A program made the translations under genes and the position numbers. The notes under the pieces were generated by a model, which saw only the letters and a list, made by a program, of their open reading frames with translations, had not been told where the DNA came from and made no database searches. Below, in pieces: positions 17,511 to 26,588 of a stretch of DNA of 64,000 bases (positions are counted from its first letter, which is position 1; each line of letters starts with the position of its first letter). The stretch is taken from the NCBI GenBank assembly GCA_964422865.1, contig CAYRCU010000001.1, forward strand, positions 14,278 through 78,277, read 5' to 3'. Source of the DNA: CAYRCU01 sp964422865 (GTDB taxonomy: Bacteria; Patescibacteriota; Microgenomatia; UBA8517).

Positions 17511-18917
17511 ATGCTATATTTATACAACACAGCAAGCAGAAAGAAGGAAAAACTTGTTCCTCTGATCAAAAACACAGTAAAGATTTATAGCTGCGGACCA
17601 ACATTATATAACTACGCTCACATAGGAAATCTTTCAACATATCTTTTCGTAGATCTTCTTAAAAAATACTTGGAGTATTCAAGCTATGAAGTTTACGATG
17701 TGATGAATTTTACTGATGTTGATGATAAAACAATAAAATCTTCTAAAGGTAATAAAACTTTATTGAATGAAATCACCAAAAAATATGGCGATTCTGTATT
17801 GAGTGATTTTGACAAATTAAATATTCGTGAACCTAAAGTACTATGTAAAGCCACGGATCATATAAAGGAGATGATAAAAATTGTTCAAATATTACTAGAT
17901 ATGGGTATTGCGTATGTTGCCGAAGATAAAAGTGTATATTTCAGAATTGCAAAATTTGATTCCTATGGAGAATTTGCAAAGATAAAGAAAAAGGATTTAC
18001 TCGCGGGAGCGAGTGGCAGAGTTGCTGCTGACGAATACGAAAAAGAGGACCTTTCCGACTTTGTTCTTTGGAAAGCTTGGAATAAAGATGATGGAGAAAT
18101 ATACTGGGAATCTCCTTTTGGTCGTGGAAGGCCGGGGTGGCATATAGAATGTTCTGCCATGAGCATGAAATATCTAGGTCCAAGCTTTGATATTCACACC
18201 GGTGCAGTTGACCTGATTTTCCCACATCATCAGAATGAGATAGCTCAGAGCGAAGCAGCAACAGGGAAAAAATTCGTGAAGATATGGTTACATAGGCAGT
18301 TTCTTCAGGTGAATAAAACGAAGATGTCAAAAAAACTGCATAATATATATACCCTCCAACAATTACTGAATAAAATTCCAAGCCCATTAGCATTCAGATA
18401 TTTGGTACTGGCTAGTCATTACAGGAGTCCACTAAACTTCACTTTTAAATCACTTAGACAATCAAACAATGCAATTGACAAATTAGGTAATTTTATTGAG
18501 AGGATATTTGAACAAGAGGATAAGCAAAAAGATACAAGACAGAATTTAAGTAGATTAAAAAAAGAGTGTACTTCTGCCAGAAAAAGTTTTGTCCGTTACA
18601 TGGACGACGATTTAGACACACCACGAGCTTTGGCTAGTTTATATGTTTTTACAAAGAGGATAAATAGCTATATGGATGATGATGTGGTTGGCCCCCAAGG
18701 TGCGAAGTTGGTTGTCCGTTTTCTAAAAGAAATTGATACGGTTTGGGGATTTATATTTCAAAACAATGATTCACTAGAGGATAGTAAACTAAAAACCAAA
18801 GTTAAGAACTTGGTAAGTAAAAGAAACGAGTATCGCAGATTGGGAAAGTGGGAGAAAGCGGATGTAATAAGAAAAAAACTATTAGCTATGGGAGTAACTG
18901 TTAAGGATACACAATAG
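17511..18917 (+). CDS. cysS: Cysteine--tRNA ligase
   Basis: A class I CysRS of 468 residues. It starts with the family N-terminus (LYNTASRKKEKL), has the zinc Cys and HIGH-type motif in YSCGPTLYNYAHIGNLSTY, ligands in HIECSAM and HHQNEIAQSE, and a KMSKS motif written KTKMSKKLHN. The C-terminal helical DALR domain is present but short. Length is normal. The gene is more AT-rich than its neighbours (many AAA, ATA and TTA codons). It is monocistronic, followed by tRNA-Glu on the other strand. Confidence 0.97.
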   Translation: MLYLYNTASRKKEKLVPLIKNTVKIYSCGPTLYNYAHIGNLSTYLFVDLLKKYLEYSSYEVYDVMNFTDVDDKTIKSSKGNKTLLNEITKKYGDSVLSDFDKLNIREPKVLCKATDHIKEMIKIVQILLDMGIAYVAEDKSVYFRIAKFDSYGEFAKIKKKDLLAGASGRVAADEYEKEDLSDFVLWKAWNKDDGEIYWESPFGRGRPGWHIECSAMSMKYLGPSFDIHTGAVDLIFPHHQNEIAQSEAATGKKFVKIWLHRQFLQVNKTKMSKKLHNIYTLQQLLNKIPSPLAFRYLVLASHYRSPLNFTFKSLRQSNNAIDKLGNFIERIFEQEDKQKDTRQNLSRLKKECTSARKSFVRYMDDDLDTPRALASLYVFTKRINSYMDDDVVGPQGAKLVVRFLKEIDTVWGFIFQNNDSLEDSKLKTKVKNLVSKRNEYRRLGKWEKADVIRKKLLAMGVTVKDTQ

Positions 18918-18992
18918 AACAACAAAGTTAGGATAAATTGGAACCTTCCCACAATAATAATGATTACAAGAAAATATCCACGAATTATTTTG

Positions 18993-19065
18993 TGACCCCA
19001 CCCGGATTTGAACCGGGGTTTCTGGGATGAGAACCCAGTGTCCTGAACCACTAGACGATGGGGCC
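18993..19065 (-). tRNA. tRNA-Glu (anticodon CUC)
   Basis: On the minus strand the sequence folds as a full cloverleaf: acceptor GGCCCCA pairs with TGGGGTC (one G-U), anticodon stem CTGGG/CCCAG with loop TTCTCAT giving anticodon CUC, a 4-nt variable loop, and T-stem CCCGG/CCGGG around TTCAAAT. The discriminator is A and the CCA tail is not encoded. The D-arm starts TCGTCTAGTGGTTCAGGAC, typical of tRNA-Glu. Confidence 0.97.
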
Positions 19066-19122
19066 AAGTGAAACTTGGCAGAGCCTTACGTAAATGTATT
19101 TTAACCTAAAATTGAAGAAAGA

Positions 19123-21540
19123 TTAAGCTTGAGAGACAAATGGAAGAGAATTGAATACTCTTTTGCTGTTTGTTTTTTTGTTTAGAGGCCAGTTTGTGAG
19201 GGCAACTTTAAGAACATCTTTTATGTTTCCCGCAAAAACGAATTTTATATCTTTTTTGACGTTTTGAGGGATATCCTGAAGATCTTTTTTATTGTCTTGC
19301 GGGAGAATTATGGTTTTGAGCCCTGCTGTGTGCCCGGCAACAACTTTTGCTTTTACTCCCCCAATTTCCAGTACTCTTCCTCTCAAAGTTATTTCACCTG
19401 TCATGCCAACATCTCTTTTTACTGATATGCCTGTAAGAGCTGAGACTAGTGCTGTGATCATGGCAACTCCCGCTGAAGGGCCGTCTTTTGGAGTGGCCCC
19501 TTCCGGAACATGGACGTGGACATCAATCTTTTGACCGAAGCCTTCCGGAAGCTTAAGCTCCTTCCAATGAGATTTTGTCCAAGTGAAAGCGGCTTTTACG
19601 GACTCTTTCATCACATCCCCTAATTGTCCTGTTAGAATAAGTTTGCCTTTTCCCGGCATGAGAGCTACTTCCACAAACATTATTTCGCCTCCTGCGGATG
19701 TTACTCCAAGCCCTGTAGCCATACCTACCTCATTTTTCTTTTCAGCTATCAGGGAGCTAAACTTTTTTGGCCCCAGAAGCTTTCTGACTGTTGAGATTTT
19801 AATTTCCTTTGGATAATGCTTTTTTTCGGCAATTAGTCGCGCTGTTTTTCGACAAAGAGTTGCAAGAGTTCGTTCGAGCTCACGCACTCCCGCCTCACGA
19901 GTATATTTATTGATAACTTCGTAGAGAGCTTCTTTTGTAATGGTAATTTTCTTGTCGTTGATACCGTTTGCCCTAAGCTGCTTGGGCCAGAGATATTTTT
20001 TGGCAATATTGTATTTTTCGTCTTCTATGTAGCCTGCGAAATTGATTATCTCCATACGATCTCTAAGCGGAGCAGGAATTGTGTCCATAACATTTGCCGT
20101 ACAGATAAAGGTTACTTTTGAGAGGTCGAAGGGAACTTCTAAATAATGATCTGAATATTCTTTATTTTGCTCGGGATCAAGAATCTCAAGAAGGGCTGAC
20201 GCGGGATCCCCTCTGTAGTCTGCTCCAAGCTTGTCAATTTCATCAAGCATAAACACAGGGTTATTGGTTCCTGCATTTTTGATTCCCTGGATAATACGCC
20301 CCGGAAGAGCACCTACATAGGTTCTTCTGTGTCCTCTGATTTCTGCTTCGTCACGGATACCTCCCAGAGAGACTCGCGCAAACTTCCTGCCGAGGGCTTT
20401 TGCGATAGATTTGCCGATTGAAGTTTTACCTACTCCTGGCGGGCCTACAAAACAAAGGATTGTTGGATGTGAATCTTCGTCAACCAGTTTTTTCTTTCCG
20501 TTTTGTTTTAGTTTTATTACCGACAAATATTCAAGGATTCGCTCCTTTGCCTTTTCCAGACCATAGTGATCATTGTTTAGTGTTTTTGCGGCTTTTTTGA
20601 TTGTAAGATCCGTTTTGGAAGAAATTGACCAAGGCATTTCGACAAGCCAATCAAGATAGTTTCTTATAAAGCCCCCTTCCGGACTGTGAGAGGGGAGCTT
20701 TTCGAGCCTTTTTAATTCTTTTTTGGCTTTAAGGCGAACGGCTTTGGGCATTTTTGCCTTCTTTATTTTTTCGGCGTATTCAGCAAATTCACTCTCTGTC
20801 ACTCCGCCTTCATCCTCGCCCAGTTCCTCCTCAATTGTACGTTTTTTCTCTCTGAGCATGGCTTTCCTCATTTGACTCTCGAAGCGCTGTTGAGTTTTTT
20901 GTGAAATGGTTTGCTCGAGATCTAAAACACTTACTTCACGATTTAAAAATTCAATAACCTTTTTGAGTCGTTTGTTAACTGATGTTTCTTCCAAAAGGAG
21001 TTGCTTGTGAGAGGTTTTAATATCAAGGAGAGAGGAGATAGAATCTGCAAGAATTACAGGTTCCGACTGGCGGGAAAGCACTTTCATGATAGTTGTAACG
21101 TCAACATTTTTACCGAGATTCACTGCTTTTCTGAAGAGTACGATAAGCTGCTTTGCGAGTATTAAGTTTTCAGGAGAGTCTACATCGGTTTCCGGAATTT
21201 CAGTTACCTTGCCGACGAGAAACGGCTCGGTTGAGGTTAGTTCATCAAGCTTTACTCTTACCTGACCTTTGACCAGTGCGTGAATTTCGTTCTCGCTGGA
21301 CATCATTTGGCTAACCGTTGCTATAATCCCAACCTTGTGAAGATCTCCTTTTTTAGGATTTTTGATTCGAGCATTTTTCTGTGAAAATACGGCAATTACG
21401 CGGTCACCCTGAAAAGCAAAATTGACGGCTTTAAGTGACTTTTGCCGACCAAATGTCAAAAAGGAGTCAACATGAGGAAATATGACTGAGCCGCGGATTG
21501 CGACGACGGGAATTGTTCTTTGTTGGCCACTTGTTTTCAT
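19123..21540 (-). CDS. lon: ATP-dependent protease Lon (endopeptidase La)
   Basis: Lon degrades misfolded and regulatory proteins. The 805-residue protein has the N-terminal LON substrate domain (IPVVAIRGSVIFPH onward), a coiled-coil linker, the AAA+ module with Walker A GPPGVGKTSIGKS and Walker B VFMLDEIDKLG, sensor-2 GVRELERTL, and the C-terminal Ser-Lys dyad protease domain with DGPSAGVAM (catalytic Ser) and the Lys about 43 residues later (GGVKAKVVAG). Length is normal. A TGCTAAAAT extended -10 ends only 3 nt before the ATG. Downstream of it on the same strand lies only the tRNA-Glu. Confidence 0.98.
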   Translation of the reverse strand: MKTSGQQRTIPVVAIRGSVIFPHVDSFLTFGRQKSLKAVNFAFQGDRVIAVFSQKNARIKNPKKGDLHKVGIIATVSQMMSSENEIHALVKGQVRVKLDELTSTEPFLVGKVTEIPETDVDSPENLILAKQLIVLFRKAVNLGKNVDVTTIMKVLSRQSEPVILADSISSLLDIKTSHKQLLLEETSVNKRLKKVIEFLNREVSVLDLEQTISQKTQQRFESQMRKAMLREKKRTIEEELGEDEGGVTESEFAEYAEKIKKAKMPKAVRLKAKKELKRLEKLPSHSPEGGFIRNYLDWLVEMPWSISSKTDLTIKKAAKTLNNDHYGLEKAKERILEYLSVIKLKQNGKKKLVDEDSHPTILCFVGPPGVGKTSIGKSIAKALGRKFARVSLGGIRDEAEIRGHRRTYVGALPGRIIQGIKNAGTNNPVFMLDEIDKLGADYRGDPASALLEILDPEQNKEYSDHYLEVPFDLSKVTFICTANVMDTIPAPLRDRMEIINFAGYIEDEKYNIAKKYLWPKQLRANGINDKKITITKEALYEVINKYTREAGVRELERTLATLCRKTARLIAEKKHYPKEIKISTVRKLLGPKKFSSLIAEKKNEVGMATGLGVTSAGGEIMFVEVALMPGKGKLILTGQLGDVMKESVKAAFTWTKSHWKELKLPEGFGQKIDVHVHVPEGATPKDGPSAGVAMITALVSALTGISVKRDVGMTGEITLRGRVLEIGGVKAKVVAGHTAGLKTIILPQDNKKDLQDIPQNVKKDIKFVFAGNIKDVLKVALTNWPLNKKTNSKRVFNSLPFVSQA

Positions 21541-21581
21541 GCGATTTTAGCAGTCTAATATATTGAGTGCTATATGTCAAG

Positions 21582-22244
21582 TTATTTATGGATTACTATT
21601 CTTGTACCTGGATTTTTGGGACTTGAGAAGACGGAATATTCCCCCCCTGAGAGTGTGGGAGTGGTCCAGTAGTACAATTTTTCTGCTACAGAAGTGGGCA
21701 AATTCACACAACCATGGCTGTGAACACGACCAAAATCATTGTGCCAATAAGTTCCGTGGAGTCCGAAACCACGCCAGTTGGGGACCTTGTCGTTCCCAAA
21801 AAACATAATAAACGGTACGTTGGGAAGATTGTAATAGTATGCTCCCTCTCCCCCTTCCATTTTGGCCGCTCTAAGTTTTACCCAAATCCTAAATTCGCCC
21901 GTTGGTGTTGGCCATTGAGGAAGGCCTGTTGAAACAAGTGTTTCCAGATAAAGAACACTTCCGTCCCAAGCACGGAGTTTTTGTTCCGACAAATCTACCT
22001 CTATCCACTTCTCATTTGAATTGCTTACTCCCAAAACCGGCTTTGTGTCTCCAAGTATGATTTCAGGGGCGTAAACCACCTTGCTGTGATAACTTCCTTT
22101 GGTCTCACCTTTAGTTGGTATACCTGAGAAGTTTTCGACTCTGCTTGCAATATTTACCTTTTTTTGAATAATGGATGAGTATAAAATACTGAGACCTAAA
22201 ACAAATAAAAACGGTGAAAGTGTGAAGAAAAGCTTTTTGGACAT
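21582..22244 (-). CDS. L,D-transpeptidase (YkuD domain), membrane-anchored
   Basis: The 220-residue protein has an N-terminal membrane anchor (residues 5-26) and a YkuD catalytic domain: IEVDLSEQKLRAWDG at its start, GLPQWPTPTGEFRIW, then the catalytic signature FGLHGTYWH...GRVHSHGCVNLP with the active Cys in SHGCVN. Such enzymes make 3-3 peptidoglycan cross-links or attach proteins to the wall outside the membrane. It follows uppP by 13 bp on the same strand, and the pairing fits a cell-wall role. Confidence 0.92.
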   Translation of the reverse strand: MSKKLFFTLSPFLFVLGLSILYSSIIQKKVNIASRVENFSGIPTKGETKGSYHSKVVYAPEIILGDTKPVLGVSNSNEKWIEVDLSEQKLRAWDGSVLYLETLVSTGLPQWPTPTGEFRIWVKLRAAKMEGGEGAYYYNLPNVPFIMFFGNDKVPNWRGFGLHGTYWHNDFGRVHSHGCVNLPTSVAEKLYYWTTPTLSGGEYSVFSSPKNPGTRIVIHK

Positions 22245-22257
22245 GTAATAACTAGAG

Positions 22258-23004
22258 CTAGGTTAATCCTAGCACAATAGCTACGGTTCCCACAATTGCA
22301 CAATAGACAGAAAAATACTTAAATTGTCTACTTACCAGAAAACTTGTGACAAGTTTCAGGGCAATAAGAGCTACCGCCAGAGCACTTAAAAATCCAAAAA
22401 GATACTGGGTAAGGCTTATTGTGTTGTTGGCTCTGCTTGTAAAAAGCTCTAAAAGACTGGCTCCGAGGATGGCGGGCACTGATAATAAAAATGAGAATTC
22501 TGCTGTTTTTTCCCTGTCTACCCCTAAGGAGGTACCGGCAAAAATGGTTGAGCCGGAGCGTGAGATACCCGGGATAATTGCCAGAGCTTGAGCAAGACCT
22601 ATGAAAATTGCATCAAGGCGCGAAATGAATTCTCTTTTTGCCCAAAAACGATCCGTAAAAAAATTAAGAACTGCTGTAAGAAGAAGTGCGAAACCTACAA
22701 TTGTCAGGCTTGAAAAAAAACTTTCGAGAATCCCCTTAAAAAGAAATCCGACTGCTGCCGCCGGCAGAGTGGCGATTGCAATGAGTGAGATGTAATTGAA
22801 ACTGAGCTTTAAAATATTGCTGCGAAAATGGAACACTATTGCCGCGGCGGTTGCTGCATGAAGAACTACATCAAAAAGAACTCCGGGTTGCTTGAAATTT
22901 GGGATCAAACTTTGAGCTATGACCAGGTGCCCGGAGGAACTTACGGGAAGAAATTCAGTGAAACCCTGAATAACCCCAAGGAGTATTGCCGAGATGAGAT
23001 TCAT
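22258..23004 (-). CDS. uppP: Undecaprenyl-diphosphatase UppP (BacA)
   Basis: UppP recycles the wall lipid carrier by dephosphorylating undecaprenyl diphosphate. The 248-residue multi-helix membrane protein has both signatures: GFTEFLPVSSSGHLV near the N-terminus and PGISRSGSTIFAG in the middle. Length is slightly below the usual 260-275. It lies between truB and the L,D-transpeptidase with gaps of 5 and 13 bp, so it is clearly in an operon. Confidence 0.96.
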   Translation of the reverse strand: MNLISAILLGVIQGFTEFLPVSSSGHLVIAQSLIPNFKQPGVLFDVVLHAATAAAIVFHFRSNILKLSFNYISLIAIATLPAAAVGFLFKGILESFFSSLTIVGFALLLTAVLNFFTDRFWAKREFISRLDAIFIGLAQALAIIPGISRSGSTIFAGTSLGVDREKTAEFSFLLSVPAILGASLLELFTSRANNTISLTQYLFGFLSALAVALIALKLVTSFLVSRQFKYFSVYCAIVGTVAIVLGLT

Positions 23005-23009
23005 TTGAC

Positions 23010-23681
23010 CTATTCTAAATCAACGACGAGCTCTTGCCAATTGTTGGGGCTGACGCTTTCCAGATTAACGGCATTTTTGATTGAATATTTATCTATCTTT
23101 GTTCGCTTGAGATTTTTAAGGTAGGCAAAAGTCTTTAGAGATTTGCCAATATCTCTGGCAAGGGCGCGAATGTATGTGCCGGAGGAGACTTTGCATTCAA
23201 TTGAAAGGGTTGGATATTTATAGGCAAGAAGTTTAATTGAATAAACAATAACTTTTCTGGGTTTAAGTTTTACTTTTTTGCCTTTTCTGGCAAGATTATA
23301 AGATTTTTTGCCATCTACTTTTATGGCTGAGTATATGGGTGGCTTTTGGATAAGTTCCCCGGTAAATTTTTTGAGTACTTTTATCACTTCCTTTTTTGAA
23401 GGCTTTATGTTTGTGTTTCTGTTTACTGCTTTTCCCTCAACGTCATCCGTTGTTCTTTCTTCACCCAGCAGTATTTCGGCTTCGTATGTTTTTGTGGTGT
23501 TTTTTGAAATTGCACCAAGTTTCTTTGTGCTTTGGCGCTTAATACCAATTATAAGAAGACCTGTGGCATTTGGGTCGAGAGTTCCTGCGTGACCTACTTT
23601 TTTTATGCCAGTAAACTTTCTTACTTTGTTAACAACATCATGAGAGGTGATACCCTTGGGCTTATTTATTAGAAGGAACAT
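23010..23681 (-). CDS. truB: tRNA pseudouridine(55) synthase TruB
   Basis: TruB makes pseudouridine 55 in the T-loop of tRNAs. The start at 23681 (MFLLINKPKGITSHDVV) matches the family and gives 223 residues; a longer in-frame start at 23744 would run deep into the upstream gene. The catalytic Asp is in HAGTLDPNATGLLIIG, and KPPIYSAIKVDGK and SGTYIRALARDIG follow. The C-terminal PUA domain of long TruB forms is absent, as in many bacteria. Its start overlaps the 3' end of the superoxide dismutase gene by 20 bp. Confidence 0.95.
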   Translation of the reverse strand: MFLLINKPKGITSHDVVNKVRKFTGIKKVGHAGTLDPNATGLLIIGIKRQSTKKLGAISKNTTKTYEAEILLGEERTTDDVEGKAVNRNTNIKPSKKEVIKVLKKFTGELIQKPPIYSAIKVDGKKSYNLARKGKKVKLKPRKVIVYSIKLLAYKYPTLSIECKVSSGTYIRALARDIGKSLKTFAYLKNLKRTKIDKYSIKNAVNLESVSPNNWQELVVDLE

Positions 23682-24117
23682 ACACTGTTTGTTGATATAA
23701 TTTCTCAACTTTTTCCCAGTCAACAATATTCCACCAAGCTTCAATATACTTTGCTTTCTGATTTTGATACTTTAGGTAATAGGCATGCTCCCCAAAGGTT
23801 TTGTTTATTGCATTTTTTAGATCACCTTCCGGCTCTCTTTTACCGTCGGGGCTCATTATTTGCCAGAATAATGTGTGGTTGGCATGACCTCCACCATTAT
23901 TGATCACTGATTGCCGGATGCTCTCCGGAACATCATTAATACTTTTGAGAAGATCTTCGATGGAGAGTTTTTGCAACTTAGGGTGTTTTGCAAGGATGTC
24001 GTTTAGTTTCTTTACATAACCTGCATGGTGTTTTTGATGATGCAGGTGCATTGTTTGCTCGTCTATGTATGGCTCAAGGCTTGAATAGTTATAGGGTAAG
24101 TCAGGTAAATTGTGCAT
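23662..24117 (-). CDS. Fe/Mn superoxide dismutase with internal deletion
   Basis: A Fe/Mn-SOD by sequence: N-terminal PDLPYNYSSLEPYID, metal ligand His26 in MHLHHQKHHAGYV, His81 in NHTLFW, and a C-terminal GEHAYYLKYQNQKAKYIEAW. It is only 151 residues instead of about 195-205. The region between KTFG and EHAYYLKY, normally about 50 residues including the WLV core strand and the DVWEH motif, is missing in frame. The last His ligand (H111) remains, but the Asp four residues before it is Thr107, so one of four metal ligands is lost. It is therefore probably inactive or altered; a genuine deletion and an assembly deletion are both possible. Confidence 0.85.
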   Translation of the reverse strand: MHNLPDLPYNYSSLEPYIDEQTMHLHHQKHHAGYVKKLNDILAKHPKLQKLSIEDLLKSINDVPESIRQSVINNGGGHANHTLFWQIMSPDGKREPEGDLKNAINKTFGEHAYYLKYQNQKAKYIEAWWNIVDWEKVEKLYQQTVYVPSNK

Positions 24118-24122
24118 ACCTT

Positions 24123-24132
24123 ATTATATAAT
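24123..24132. promoter_or_regulatory. Overlapping divergent -10 boxes
   Basis: TTATTATATAATG carries TATAAT on the plus strand (24127-24132), 8 nt before the GTG of the glycoside hydrolase gene, and TATAAT on the minus strand (24128-24123), 5 nt before the ATG of the SOD gene. Both genes would have almost no 5' leader and their promoters overlap. Confidence 0.55.
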
Positions 24133-24140
24133 GTAGGGCG

Positions 24141-25298
24141 GTGAAAAAAAGTTTCAGTTTTGTGGTGGTTTTTTTAATTGTCTTACTTGCCAATAATAGC
24201 GCTTTTGCCTCCGACGATTCACATGGCAAAAGTAGTGCAAATAATAAATATGGAATCCATATTTTAAATGAGAGTGATTTGGATGATGCTGCTAAACTTG
24301 TGAACGGCGGAGGTGGAGAATGGGGATATGTGACAATAGTTATTCGAAAAGATGAAAGGGACAGTGCTTACTGGAATAAAATGTTTAAGAGATTTTCAGA
24401 ACTTAAGTTGATACCGATTGTTAGAATTGCCACCATAAGCCAAGGAGGTATTTGGGAAAAACCCAATGAAAAGGATGCGGGAGCTTGGGCCGAATTTTTA
24501 GATTCTCTTCCCTGGCCTGTTAAAAACAGATATGTTGTCCTATTTAATGAGCCAAATCATGCTAAAGAATGGGGCGGAGAGATAAATCCGAAAGAATACT
24601 CAAAAATAGTTAGAGTTTACTGGGAGGAGCTGAAGAAAGCTTCTTTTAACTTTTTTGTGCTTTCTGCCGGGTTTGATGCTGCCGCTTTAAACACAAGGGA
24701 GACAATGGACAGTGCTGTCTTTTTTGAAGAAATGTACAAGCAAGATGAATTAGTGTTTACGCTTTTTGATGGCTGGGCATCTCATTCTTATCCAAATCCC
24801 GGGTTTATGGGAAGTCCGCAGGAAGACGGAAAGATGAGTATTAGAGGATATGATTGGGAAACTAATTTTCTTTATAAATTTGGACTGAGACGTAATATAC
24901 CGGTATTTATCACGGAAACCGGATGGAGTAATTTGCTGGGTGAAAGCAAAATTTCAGAAAACTATAGATATGCTTTTGAAAGAGTCTGGAATGATGAAAG
25001 AATAGTAGCTATTACCCCCTTTGTTCTTAATTATACGTCTTACCCATTTAGCATGTTTTCTTGGATAAATCCTTCTACCGGTGAATACTATTCTTACTAC
25101 AAAGTTGTAATGGAAATTCCTAAAGTCAAAGGAAAGCCTGAGATGGAGAAAAGAGAAAAGAAAGTGAAGGGTAGAAAAACAGTCGCTTTTGAGAAATATC
25201 CATTTTTGGTGGATTATATTCGCGGTGAAAGCAAAATTAAAAAAACATTCTTGCAAAACCTGCAGATTAATCTAATAGGGACAACTTTCTTATTATAG
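24141..25298 (+). CDS. Secreted TIM-barrel glycoside hydrolase-like protein
   Basis: A 385-residue protein beginning with GTG and a signal peptide (MKKSFSFVVVFLIVLLANNSAFA, cleavage near residue 23). The rest fits a clan GH-A (beta/alpha)8 barrel: RYVVLFNEPNHAKEW carries the NEP acid/base Glu, and PVFITETGWSN carries the nucleophile Glu at the end of strand 7. FDGWASHSYPNP fits strand 6. The family (GH5-, GH39- or GH53-like) cannot be settled by eye. It is probably exported and acts on a polysaccharide. A short basic stretch near the C-terminus (REKKVKGRKT) precedes a final hydrophobic tail. Confidence 0.75.
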   Translation: MKKSFSFVVVFLIVLLANNSAFASDDSHGKSSANNKYGIHILNESDLDDAAKLVNGGGGEWGYVTIVIRKDERDSAYWNKMFKRFSELKLIPIVRIATISQGGIWEKPNEKDAGAWAEFLDSLPWPVKNRYVVLFNEPNHAKEWGGEINPKEYSKIVRVYWEELKKASFNFFVLSAGFDAAALNTRETMDSAVFFEEMYKQDELVFTLFDGWASHSYPNPGFMGSPQEDGKMSIRGYDWETNFLYKFGLRRNIPVFITETGWSNLLGESKISENYRYAFERVWNDERIVAITPFVLNYTSYPFSMFSWINPSTGEYYSYYKVVMEIPKVKGKPEMEKREKKVKGRKTVAFEKYPFLVDYIRGESKIKKTFLQNLQINLIGTTFLL

Positions 25299-25321
25299 TT
25301 TTATACTATATCTTGTAATAA

Positions 25322-26554
25322 ATGACTGCGGAAAGTATTGGGGGGAAATACAGATCCATAATACCCGAGAGAGGTGGCTCTACTTCTGAAATTCCCGATG
25401 ATGTCCCGGCTCCAAGGATCAGTATTTCTCAAATTGAAATTGCCTTAAGTGTTATTGAGAACGACACAACTCTGAAAGAAGCAGAGACAAAAGAGTATCC
25501 TTTTGATTCACTTGAAGTTGTTATTGCATCAATGCGGGGAACTTCTCTGCATGTATTAAGCACGCTTGCTTCTGTAATTGCTCGAGAAGAACAAAGAGGT
25601 GCCTCAGAAGAAATAGATCCCAGGGTTTTGCAAGAATATTTTCCAACTTTTCCTGCTCGCGGGCTTAGAATTATTGCAAGGCTAATTGATGATTCCCGTA
25701 ATTTAACTCCAAGGAAATTGGAAAAGTATTTTGGAGAAGAATACGGGGCAGACAGACAATTGTTGTGTGAAGCTTTAAGAGATGGTGTCAGCAATTGGGA
25801 AGAGTCTTTGTTGGGCAAGCAAATTTATATGGCTTGGCAGATTTATCGATATATACAGTTAAGACATTTTTGTGATTGGGATAAAAATTCACCCGGTTAT
25901 AGTGCAAATGATCTTAAGAATGCTTGGCTTGACGAAAGCATTGAAGAAAGAGGAATAAAACTAATTGAGTGGTGGCTTAGTGAAGAAAACTGCAATCTTT
26001 TGGAACAATTAACCGATCCTAACACAAAAGTACATTTTGAAATGACTGTTATTAATAACATTTCTTTGTTGGGTGCTCGGGCGCAAGTTCCGGTTCGAAA
26101 CGATGTAATTATTCGTCCCGGTGACGATCAACTGGTGATAGTCGACTTTAAATTTGGAAACGAAGAGTTTGGCTATAACTCTGCGGGGGAGATGGAAATA
26201 TTAATGATGTGTATGTGTGGAGAGGTGTTGAGAAAATATCTTCGTGGGAGAAGCTATGGTGTCTATCATGGCGAGCCAATAATTATGAAGAGAAGAAAAG
26301 AGATTGTTATCCCTTTTTCAGGAACTTTTTTTTATTATTTAATTGGCGAGAGTGATGGAAGAATACGAGAGGTGGAGCTGACACCTGATGAAGAAATGCA
26401 GAGGAAGGGAGCAGATAATTTACGTGGGCTAATAATGGAAGTTCACAGAAGAAAGCCTGTGTTTAGAGAAGTTGTTAACAGACACAAGAATACAAGAGGG
26501 TGGAAATCTCCCAAGGCCGAGTGGGAGATGAAAGAGGGAACAGTGCACTTGTAG
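25322..26554 (+). CDS. Putative PD-(D/E)XK nuclease-like protein
   Basis: A 410-residue soluble protein. The first 240 residues are helical and unfamiliar. Near residues 255-285 it has NDVIIRPGDDQLVIVDFKFG, which fits the core of RecB/Cas4-type PD-(D/E)XK nucleases: Asp at the end of one strand, then the D-F-K of the D-x-K motif in the next. The usual downstream Gln/Tyr helix is replaced by EMEILMMCMCGEVL. It could be an active nuclease or an inactive relative. The DEDD-exonuclease-like gene follows 35 bp downstream on the same strand, so the pair may work on nucleic acid. Confidence 0.5.
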   Translation: MTAESIGGKYRSIIPERGGSTSEIPDDVPAPRISISQIEIALSVIENDTTLKEAETKEYPFDSLEVVIASMRGTSLHVLSTLASVIAREEQRGASEEIDPRVLQEYFPTFPARGLRIIARLIDDSRNLTPRKLEKYFGEEYGADRQLLCEALRDGVSNWEESLLGKQIYMAWQIYRYIQLRHFCDWDKNSPGYSANDLKNAWLDESIEERGIKLIEWWLSEENCNLLEQLTDPNTKVHFEMTVINNISLLGARAQVPVRNDVIIRPGDDQLVIVDFKFGNEEFGYNSAGEMEILMMCMCGEVLRKYLRGRSYGVYHGEPIIMKRRKEIVIPFSGTFFYYLIGESDGRIREVELTPDEEMQRKGADNLRGLIMEVHRRKPVFREVVNRHKNTRGWKSPKAEWEMKEGTVHL

Positions 26555-26588
26555 TTTAACTTCAACTTATATAGAATGTTTGTTTAAT

